A stretch of 12,831 nt of DNA from F23-B02 sp963590435 (GTDB lineage: Bacteria > Bacillota > Clostridia > Oscillospirales > Oscillospiraceae): contig CAVAPG010000047.1 in the NCBI GenBank assembly GCA_963590435.1, positions 1 to 12,831 on the forward strand, written 5' to 3'. Positions 7,578 to 12,831 of the stretch are shown in pieces. Below the pieces are notes generated by a model. The model saw only the letters and a list, made by a program, of their open reading frames with translations, made no database searches and was not told where the DNA came from. A program made the translations under genes and the position numbers. Each line of letters begins with the position of its first letter. Within the stretch, counting starts at the first letter, position 1.

Positions 7578-9824
7578 TTAAGCCTGTGCTTCTGCCTCGC
7601 CCTTAAATTTTTTCTTCTGAACTCCCATGCCGACGAAGAATGCCGCGACACCGACGACAATAGCCGCCGCCACGCTTACGAGAATATAGCTGCTGTTTGA
7701 AAATACGCTGCCGGCAAATGCGCTCGTGTCCGTATTATAGAACAGGTAAATTCCTTCTTTGTCATCGTCATAGGTATAGCCCGACTGCTCATTGGTAAGG
7801 TTCTGGGCGCTGTCTTCGCCAAACATGGACAGTGCCGTGCTCTCTTCGCTGGGCAGTTTGCTGTCTTCATACTGCACCTTGATATCCGCTGTAATCGGGT
7901 TGCCTGCGGCTTTGTCCTTTGTCGTATACAGGGCTACCCACTGGCGACCAACATCGCCGTTTAAGTCGCCGTAATCGCCGAGGAGCTTAGTTGCATCCGT
8001 CACCATTCCGGCATCCTCTCGGTTGCATTTCACCGCGGTGTAATAAGTGTAGACCTTCTCATCATTATCGTTTACGCTCTCGTCAACCATGCGCATGGGG
8101 ATCGGCGTATACTCTGTGTTGTAGTATGCCTGCAGGTCGTTATAGGTGTTCCAGATGGAGTAAGCCAGCAATGCAACGGTAACGCAGGTCATCACAATGC
8201 TTGCTACCTGCATACATCTTGCGAGCGTAGTTTTGCTCGATACCTGACGCATCAGGTCGTTGCCCTTTGCCATATTTTCGTCGATAGTATTCTGCAGCGT
8301 CGCTTTTTCTGCTTCGGTTACGGCTTTTTCCATTTTGCCGGTGGCGATTTCGGCCAAATCGAAATTGCCGGAGGCTTCCCATTCAAGCTCCTGCGCTACT
8401 TTCATCAGGGTGGAGTTAGATTCGTATATCCACATGGCAGTCGTGCATACAAGTGAAAAGCCAAAGACACCGTACAGGATGAACGATGTTGTGGAGACAT
8501 TATCCAACGCCGTATCAACTGCACTCTTGCCTGTGGCAGCCTGAACGCGCAGTGCCTCGTTGGTCATGGCAACGTCGCCGCTGAAGATTGCACGATCAAC
8601 ACCGTCGTAAATAGAGGTCTTTTCGCTTTTATCGGTAAGAAGCTCATAGGACTCAGCCGCTTTCTCTGCTGCCTCGTCGTTATTAATGCCTATTGCGACA
8701 ATCTGATACATGGACAAGAAGTCAATGCAGGCCTTCTGTCCCTCACTGAGAATAGAAACAAGGGGATAGAGCATGTAACGGTCGTCATTCTGAACATCGT
8801 AGTCATCGCCCATAATCAGGTCGAGAAGAGATACGTCGTCATTAGTGAGTCTCGAGAGCAACTCATACTGAGTTCCGGCCGCAAACCAGTTGGTGTAGTC
8901 AAAGTCTTCGTGAGCGGTCTGATATGCCTCGATCTCCTCCGCGGATGTCGAGAAGCTTATCTCAGCATTGGTGTAGTTTTCAAGATAAGTCTTATAGTCT
9001 TCAAATTTCAGGGCTATTGCTTTTGCTGCTTCGTCGTATTCCGCCGCCAGCTGCTTTTCCGCCTCGTTGACGGTGAGATTTTTGCTGCTCATAAGCTCGT
9101 CGAGCATATCGTCATAGGTGGCCGCACTTTCGTAACGCTCCGTCCAGGGGCTGTCATTCGTATCGGCTGCCATTGCTATGGCGTTCTCAATGGTCAGCAC
9201 CGCGTCTGAGTTTGCCTGCATGAGGATGGTGGTCATGTCGGCTGTCTTTGCCTGCTGCTCTTCCGAGAGTGCGTTCCACTCCTCATCGGTGTACTCTTCT
9301 TTTATCTTATTCAGCAGCAGGTCGCCCATATACTGCTCGGTATCGTCATCATACAGCAGGTTAAGCAGATCGTGCGCGGAAACTGCTCTGCCCTGTCCCC
9401 TATCATAATTTTCTCTGTATTCGTTTATGGCAACGATAAAGTTATCCATAAACGCCTTTATGTTTGACTTCTGCTCCTCAAGAAGGATCTGATAATCCTG
9501 AACGCTGTAGCCGCCTTTCATGTTCATAAGGCGCATGTCGGTTATGGCTTCATCCGCATCATCAGTGGTCGTATAGCCGAGATAGACTGCACGTGCGGTT
9601 GAGAAGGTATCGTCTGCGCCTTCATTGAGGTCGTAGTCGAGAACCTCATATCCGTTGTCAGTCAGCCATGTCTTTGCCTCATCTGCCGTTTTGCCGTAGC
9701 TTATGATTACATCTTTTATGTAGGCTTTTTTCGACGATGCGGCCAGAACATTTGTGCATGTGCTGAATGTGAGCACCACCGCCAGCATCATGCTTATGGC
9801 TGCTTTAAAGTATTTTTTTATCAC
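7578..9824 (-). CDS. Membrane protein with N-terminal beta-prism unit and long helical region; paralogue of the giant protein
   Basis: I do not recognise this family. I chose the GTG at 9824 because it has GGAGG (9834-9838) 9 nt upstream and starts a normal signal peptide (VIKKYFKAAI, hydrophobic core, cleavage near NVLAA/S at about 29). It overlaps the upstream gene by 20 nt. The product is 748 residues. A beta-prism-like unit spans 35-97 (YIKDV, YLGYTTT, AITDM). A Glu/Asp-rich helical region covers about 105-445. Hydrophobic helices lie at about 447-467 and 535-558, flanking a charged helical loop. TPIP (573-576) opens a further extracellular domain with ALYTTKDKAAGNPI. A final helix (711-735) is followed by KKKFKG. 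Landmarks shared with the giant protein, in the same order, are GYKTT/GYTTT, YPLV..L..GQ.A (Y353 in both), VA.T.EA.R, TPIP and ALYTTK...AGNPI. If the topology is as drawn, the loop 468-534 faces the cytoplasm. Confidence 0.88.
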   Translation of the reverse strand: MIKKYFKAAISMMLAVVLTFSTCTNVLAASSKKAYIKDVIISYGKTADEAKTWLTDNGYEVLDYDLNEGADDTFSTARAVYLGYTTTDDADEAITDMRLMNMKGGYSVQDYQILLEEQKSNIKAFMDNFIVAINEYRENYDRGQGRAVSAHDLLNLLYDDDTEQYMGDLLLNKIKEEYTDEEWNALSEEQQAKTADMTTILMQANSDAVLTIENAIAMAADTNDSPWTERYESAATYDDMLDELMSSKNLTVNEAEKQLAAEYDEAAKAIALKFEDYKTYLENYTNAEISFSTSAEEIEAYQTAHEDFDYTNWFAAGTQYELLSRLTNDDVSLLDLIMGDDYDVQNDDRYMLYPLVSILSEGQKACIDFLSMYQIVAIGINNDEAAEKAAESYELLTDKSEKTSIYDGVDRAIFSGDVAMTNEALRVQAATGKSAVDTALDNVSTTSFILYGVFGFSLVCTTAMWIYESNSTLMKVAQELEWEASGNFDLAEIATGKMEKAVTEAEKATLQNTIDENMAKGNDLMRQVSSKTTLARCMQVASIVMTCVTVALLAYSIWNTYNDLQAYYNTEYTPIPMRMVDESVNDNDEKVYTYYTAVKCNREDAGMVTDATKLLGDYGDLNGDVGRQWVALYTTKDKAAGNPITADIKVQYEDSKLPSEESTALSMFGEDSAQNLTNEQSGYTYDDDKEGIYLFYNTDTSAFAGSVFSNSSYILVSVAAAIVVGVAAFFVGMGVQKKKFKGEAEAQA

Positions 9825-11139
9825 TGCTTTCTGCCTCCCCGTTTTCCTTTGCGCTTTTTTCTTTCTTTTCCTTACCCTTCTTATAGACACCCGCTCCGAC
9901 AACCGCCAGAGCAAGAATTATCGCAATACATGAAACAGCAACTACGTTTCCGCTGTTTATTACGGATGCAGTTGCCTCGGTGTCGGCATCTGCGATTTCG
10001 TCATCGACCTGCTCTTCCTCAGTCTTGTCTATATCGAAAAATTCATCGACTGCGTCGCCGTCTGTATTCTCATCAATTTCCTCTGCAGGCTCTTCGGTTT
10101 GTTCTTCTTCCGTTGACTCTTCTTCAGAGGCAACAGCTGTCGTGAATTTTCCTTCATAAACGGCGTATATCTCCGGGCTTCCGGCAAAAACGCAGCTGCA
10201 CTCTTCTGTGCTTTTTAAAAGTGCCTTATACTGACTTGAACTTCTTGAAATAGATCTGTCATACGAGGCGTATACGCCTGCCCACTCGCTCAGTTCAAAG
10301 CTTTCGTCAAAAAGTCTGCCATCGGTGATATCCAGCAGCAGAGTACCTGACTGGCCGTCATTTTCAACCTGCACAACGGAATCATTTATAGCAAAGCCTG
10401 TTATTGCTTTGCTTTTATCCGATGTTCTCTGATATGCAATGTACGCTGTTGAGCTGCCTCCGCCGATATCTTTGTCCAGATAATAGTCACAGCCTTGTGA
10501 TGCAGCCTGATTTATTGCCGCGGACTTTGTGCTTCCGGTGACAAGGCAGACGTTGGAGATATATTGCTTTACGCTTGCGCTTCTGTACATCAGAAGATAT
10601 ATCTCGCTGTTTGTGACCCCTTTATCCAGATTGGCAAGCGTTCCGTCGTTCATTCGAACGGGAGCAGAGCCGTCATTTCTCAGGGAAACAACCTCATCGG
10701 TATCGGAAAAACCGGACACTGTGTCAAGTGAGGTAATCTTGCCTCCGGCCGAACCGTCTTTTGTATAATAAAGATAGAGCGATGTTCCGCCAGTGCCTCT
10801 GTTCAGGCTGATACTCGAAGCCAGCCGATAGGTGCAGCCATTGCAGGTAATGGAATTGCTTTGCTGCGTTGAGACAACTATATCAGTGATTGCATCGGAG
10901 CCTGTTTTGTAGCCCAGGAACACTGCAGAGTCGTCATCGGAAACCATGTTCATTCCCTGGAACAGGACAGAATAGCCGCTGCTTTCCAGGCTTGATCTTC
11001 CCTCCGCTCCGACAGCGATGGTAATATCCGAAATATAATTTGTCTTCGCATATGCGCACACCGACAAGCTGCCGGCTGCAACAAGGGTCAGCAACAAGAC
11101 GCTGACTGCTTTTAACATATAATTTATTATTTTCTTCAT
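9805..11139 (-). CDS. Membrane-anchored secreted protein with two beta-prism (MABP-like) repeats
   Basis: This 444-residue protein starts at the ATG at 11139; a TTG three codons earlier is possible, and neither has a strong ribosome site. A signal peptide ends near residue 31 (CAYA/K). The first beta-prism-like unit (about 35-186) has three blades. The second blade carries SLNRGTGGTSLYLYYT (about 111-126), which closely matches the DLN.G.GG..IYLYY signature of MABP domains. A second unit starts at about 193 (YISNVCLV) and is partly degenerate. Residues 338-390 are a Glu/Asp-rich linker, probably a stalk. The C-terminus has SGNV (396-399), a hydrophobic helix, then KKGKEKKEK and a polar tail. 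It is likely held in the membrane with its repeats outside. MABP-type domains are associated with membranes in other proteins; the ligand here is unknown. It lies 41 nt after the protease gene. Confidence 0.88.
   Translation of the reverse strand: MKKIINYMLKAVSVLLLTLVAAGSLSVCAYAKTNYISDITIAVGAEGRSSLESSGYSVLFQGMNMVSDDDSAVFLGYKTGSDAITDIVVSTQQSNSITCNGCTYRLASSISLNRGTGGTSLYLYYTKDGSAGGKITSLDTVSGFSDTDEVVSLRNDGSAPVRMNDGTLANLDKGVTNSEIYLLMYRSASVKQYISNVCLVTGSTKSAAINQAASQGCDYYLDKDIGGGSSTAYIAYQRTSDKSKAITGFAINDSVVQVENDGQSGTLLLDITDGRLFDESFELSEWAGVYASYDRSISRSSSQYKALLKSTEECSCVFAGSPEIYAVYEGKFTTAVASEEESTEEEQTEEPAEEIDENTDGDAVDEFFDIDKTEEEQVDDEIADADTEATASVINSGNVVAVSCIAIILALAVVGAGVYKKGKEKKEKSAKENGEAESSDKKIL
9834..9838 (-). 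promoter_or_regulatory. Ribosome binding site that sets the GTG start at 9824
   Basis: GGAGG on the minus strand lies 9 nt before the GTG. It sits inside the 3' end of the upstream gene. It favours this start over a longer in-frame reading from 9914, which would place about 30 mostly Arg/Lys residues before the signal peptide. Confidence 0.75.
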
Positions 11140-11180
11140 CTTTAACAATGTCTAACACCGCCGGAATTTCATAACTGCTT

Positions 11181-11834
11181 TCAGTTGTCTTTTTTAGGTT
11201 TTGCAACGAACTTCTTCAGCACAAATATGTTTATGACCAAATATACGGAAACAGGCAGAAAATAGCCTATATAATTTGCTACGGTCGAGTCTGCCTCAAC
11301 GAGCAAATTAAATATTGAATGAAACACTACAGCCAGATTAAAGCTGCATATAACTCCGCACAGAAACAGCTTCTTCTTTTTCCGAATGTACGGGACGAAG
11401 TTTGCAATAAGTACCGTAGTTATGCCGTGCATCAAACCCGAGCTGAAGCCTCTAATCAGGGCAAAGAAAAAGTTTGCCGACGATATATGCTGCATCAGTA
11501 TGATAATATTCTCCAGCATTGCAAAACCCACGCCTGTTGCAAACGCGACAGTAACGACGGATTTTTCATCGTCTGAAAAGAAGTATGCATAGTATATAAC
11601 CGGCAGCACTTTGACAAGCTCTTCGGTGATAGGCGTGACATTTGTTGTCAGGTAAAGCATAGAGTTATTTGTCAGGCGCAGCAGAAGCCCGTTTACCTCA
11701 CTGACGAACAGGCACAGGAACATGCCCGTAAGAAGTGATATTACCACTTTCCGCGACTTTTTCTCGATTGGAACCAGCATCATCGCCATCGGAACGGCTA
11801 TGCAGATAAACAAAATATAGCTCATTGAGTCCAT
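11181..11834 (-). CDS. PrsW-family glutamic-type intramembrane protease
   Basis: This is a 217-residue multi-pass membrane protein carrying all the motifs expected of PrsW proteases: ITEELVK (E71, E72, K75), GVGFAMLEN (E108, N109), RGFSSGLMHG (R128, H136) and FHSIFN (H172, N176). In Bacillus subtilis PrsW makes the first cut in the anti-sigma factor RsiW. More broadly, PrsW belongs with the CAAX/CPBP-like glutamic intramembrane proteases. No sigma or anti-sigma gene is present here, so the substrate is probably different. The co-transcribed C-terminally anchored proteins are the natural candidates (inference). The ATG at 11834 has AAGGAGA at 11842-11848 with 7-nt spacing and overlaps the upstream gene by 13 nt. 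A second ATG at 11825 overlaps the same stop as ATGA. PrsW is the family name; the symbol prsW is not assigned because orthology is unproven. Confidence 0.85.
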   Translation of the reverse strand: MDSMSYILFICIAVPMAMMLVPIEKKSRKVVISLLTGMFLCLFVSEVNGLLLRLTNNSMLYLTTNVTPITEELVKVLPVIYYAYFFSDDEKSVVTVAFATGVGFAMLENIIILMQHISSANFFFALIRGFSSGLMHGITTVLIANFVPYIRKKKKLFLCGVICSFNLAVVFHSIFNLLVEADSTVANYIGYFLPVSVYLVINIFVLKKFVAKPKKDN

Positions 11835-12484
11835 TTTTTTGTCTCCTTATTGAGAAGCGGCAGAAACACAACATAGGAAATGCCGAGCAAAATCTGAATG
11901 CCTATTGGATTCTGGAGACCGAAGCAATACGGTCCCACTTCGGCAAGCGTAAGAAGCTCCATTGCAATGCACAAAAGATTAAATCTTCGCAGTGCTCTTA
12001 TTATGCCGCCCTCAACATCCGGAACAAGTATGTGCTTCACATTGAAATATCCGGCAAGCCCCGCAAGAATCGCCAGAACGCCGAACGAAATGCGGACAGA
12101 CAGCGATACGCGACCATAAATCATTGCACAGACAGCAACAGCCAGCTCTATAGCCGGAATGATTAACGCAAGAAGTTTGTATTTTGTGCAGGCTGTACCT
12201 GCTTGGTCAAGCAAGTCATCAATCGGGCCGACATTCGGCAGATATAAAAACAGGAAAAAAGCGGCAAAGCCCAAAAAACCGATATTAAATGTATCCGGCA
12301 GTTCACCGTAGCACAAAAGCGTTATAATATAAAAGACCCTGGAAAACGCCTGACATGCAATCGGAAAAATCATAAGCTTAAAATACAGCGGCTGTTTTTT
12401 GCTATATGTGACCGTCAGACCGTAGATTAAACCTGCGCACGCACAGACAAACAGATATATGTTTATCAGGATAATAGCGTTCAT
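11822..12484 (-). CDS. Seven-transmembrane protein of unknown function, partner of the PrsW-like protease
   Basis: This 220-residue, very hydrophobic protein has about seven predicted membrane helices, near residues 5-25, 31-54, 63-82, 103-122, 126-147, 162-183 and 188-207. It has short loops and no recognisable enzymatic motif. A Lys/Thr-rich tail (KETKKWTQ) follows the last helix. I could not assign a family. The start at 12484 has AGGAGA (12492-12497) with 7-nt spacing. An ATG 12 codons upstream lacks a ribosome site and would add a polar extension. The first gene of the operon, it overlaps the protease gene by 13 nt, which suggests coupled translation and perhaps a protein complex. It could be a chaperone or co-factor for the protease, a sensor or a channel; the sequence does not decide. 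Confidence 0.8.
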   Translation of the reverse strand: MNAIILINIYLFVCACAGLIYGLTVTYSKKQPLYFKLMIFPIACQAFSRVFYIITLLCYGELPDTFNIGFLGFAAFFLFLYLPNVGPIDDLLDQAGTACTKYKLLALIIPAIELAVAVCAMIYGRVSLSVRISFGVLAILAGLAGYFNVKHILVPDVEGGIIRALRRFNLLCIAMELLTLAEVGPYCFGLQNPIGIQILLGISYVVFLPLLNKETKKWTQ

Positions 12485-12491
12485 TTGATGG

Positions 12492-12497
12492 TCTCCT
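12492..12497 (-). promoter_or_regulatory. Ribosome binding site of the first operon gene
   Basis: AGGAGA on the minus strand, 7 nt before the ATG at 12484. It decides that start over the longer reading from 12520, which has no purine-rich site upstream. Confidence 0.75.
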
Positions 12498-12547
12498 AAT
12501 TTCTGATTCATATGCTGCATTTTTGAATGCTATAGCTTAGATGTTGA

Positions 12548-12576
12548 ATTATATCACTATGCGAAAATTTTATCAA
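12548..12576 (-). promoter_or_regulatory. Sigma-A-type promoter of the operon
   Basis: On the minus strand, TTGATA (12571-12576) and TATAAT (12548-12553) are separated by exactly 17 nt. The -10 is perfect and the -35 is one base off. Transcription should start near 12541, giving a leader of about 57 nt. This is the best promoter visible in the window and the only strong one serving the seven genes. Confidence 0.8.
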
Positions 12577-12592
12577 GCACAAACATAGTGAT
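12553..12592. promoter_or_regulatory. Candidate operator: 9-bp dyad bracketing the -35 box
   Basis: ATCACTATG (12553-12561) and CATAGTGAT (12584-12592) are perfect inverted repeats separated by 22 nt. Their centres lie 31 nt apart, close to three helical turns, so a dimeric regulator could bind both half-sites on one face of the DNA. One arm lies in the spacer against the -10 and the other just upstream of the -35, a layout suited to repression. There is no regulator gene in the window. The role is inferred from position and symmetry. Confidence 0.45.
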
Positions 12593-12657
12593 TTGTGTCC
12601 AAAAAATGTCACAATATATTATCTATCTGATTGCAACGCTGTACTCCCCGAAATATT

Positions 12658-12682
12658 GGTTCTAAACTAAATGTTGGGGTAA
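12658..12682. repeat. Terminal inverted repeat of the right IS element
   Basis: Pairs with the inverted repeat at 30-54, sharing GG.TCT at the tip and GTTGGGGTA at the inner end. The 8 bases just outside (GAAATATT, 12650-12657) would be one copy of a target duplication if this element was inserted independently. Confidence 0.6.
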
Positions 12683-12717
12683 CCGTCCGAAAAGGATAGG
12701 CTGCGCCCAACATTTTT
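12669..12717 (+). terminator. Hairpin inside the IS end, upstream of the transposase
   Basis: AAATGTTGGG (12669-12678) and CCCAACATTT (12706-12715) are perfect 10-bp inverted repeats. A smaller TCC/GGA stem lies between them, and a T-run follows on the plus strand. The hairpin uses the inner end of the terminal repeat. It would stop transcripts entering the IS from outside, a known way for insertion sequences to limit transposase expression from flanking promoters. Confidence 0.6.
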
Positions 12718-12808
12718 ATTGCAAAAACGAAAATAAAAGTAGAGCATAACGAGAAAATCCTTTATACTGAAGTTGCCTAACACCACAAGAAAGGACTCTG
12801 TATGCTCT

Positions 12809-12831
12809 ATGAAAGATAATACAACAAAACC
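12809..12831 (+). CDS. Partial transposase of the right IS (first seven codons)
   Basis: The ATG at 12809 opens a frame reading MKDNTTK to the window edge. AGAAAGGA (12788-12795) lies upstream, 13 nt away, which is long. A closer ATG at 12802 is followed by a stop after five codons. Location just inside an IS terminus and the short Asn/Thr/Lys start fit an ISL3-type transposase, but too little is visible for a family call from protein. Confidence 0.35.

Larger units (their letters stand above)
12658..12831 (+). mobile_element. Start of a second ISL3-like insertion sequence (continues beyond right edge)
   Basis: The segment begins with a terminal inverted repeat (12658-12682: GGTTCTAAACTAAATG, then TTGGGGTAA) related to the left IS end. 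An internal hairpin and an apparent transposase start follow. The orientation is the same as the left element: the left IS shows its downstream end and this one its upstream end. The two repeats differ at 9 of 25 positions, as expected for the imperfect left and right ends of one IS type, or for related elements. Confidence 0.6.

Noticed and set aside
9825..9914. Longer start for the 748-residue protein
   Set aside because: It adds 30 mostly basic residues before a normal signal peptide and overlaps the upstream gene by about 110 nt; the GTG at 9824 has a better ribosome site.
101..11139. Sortase substrates with LPXTG-type motifs
   Set aside because: I found no LPXTG or near variant before any C-terminal hydrophobic helix, and no sortase gene is in the window.
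11181..11834. Sigma/anti-sigma signalling locus as expected for PrsW
   Set aside because: Neither a sigma factor nor an RsiW-like anti-sigma gene is present among the neighbours.
12485..12520. Upstream ATG for the first gene
   Set aside because: No Shine-Dalgarno upstream, and the AGGAGA site is placed for the ATG at 12484.
12517..12530. GCATT/AATGC hairpin in the operon leader as a riboswitch or attenuator
   Set aside because: A 5-bp stem without alternative pairing or T-run; the leader is too short for a known riboswitch class.

Overview
The window looks like chromosomal DNA from a low-to-mid GC Gram-positive of the Clostridia, plausibly a gut Oscillospiraceae/Ruminococcus-type organism. 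The signs are strong GGAGG-type ribosome binding sites, cleavable signal peptides, C-terminal membrane anchors with Lys-rich tails, a consensus sigma-A promoter, and ISL3-like insertion sequence ends. The species assignment is inference; there is no rRNA or other marker gene.

Layout. Seven genes on the minus strand form one tightly packed operon that fills almost everything between two insertion sequence ends. In transcription order they are: a 7-TM membrane protein (11822-12484); a PrsW-family intramembrane protease (11181-11834); a membrane-anchored protein with MABP-like beta-prism repeats (9805-11139); a 748-residue membrane protein with an N-terminal beta-prism unit, a long helical region and internal membrane segments (7578-9824); a Chlamydia-PMP-like right-handed beta-helix surface protein (6018-7490); a giant 1533-residue paralogue of the 748-residue protein, extended by several more beta-prism modules (1415-6016); and a secreted protein made of two tandem beta-sandwich-like repeats (101-1411). 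Gene junctions overlap or are 1-3 nt apart, except for gaps of 41 and 87 nt. A near-consensus promoter (TTGATA, 17 nt, TATAAT) lies 64 nt upstream of the first gene, with a perfect 9-bp dyad around its -35 box. A strong hairpin terminator lies 4 nt past the last stop codon.

Flanks. At the left edge is the terminus of an ISL3-like element (inverted repeat at 30-54). At the right edge is the opposite terminus of a related element (12658-12682), followed by an internal hairpin and the apparent first codons of its transposase. Both elements point the same way, so the operon sits between directly repeated IS copies.

Working model. Five of the seven products carry signal peptides and are large, repeat-rich, adhesin-like or ligand-binding-like proteins. 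The other two are multi-pass membrane proteins, one of them a probable glutamic-type intramembrane protease. At least two of the exported proteins end in the same arrangement: a Ser-Gly-Asn-Val motif, a hydrophobic helix and a basic tail. No LPXTG motif was found. I propose, as inference only, that this is a self-contained cell-surface assembly in which the PrsW-like protease and its 7-TM partner process, anchor or release the co-encoded proteins, by analogy with rhombosortase/GlyGly-CTERM and myxosortase/MYXO-CTERM. I do not recognise this gene set as a described system.
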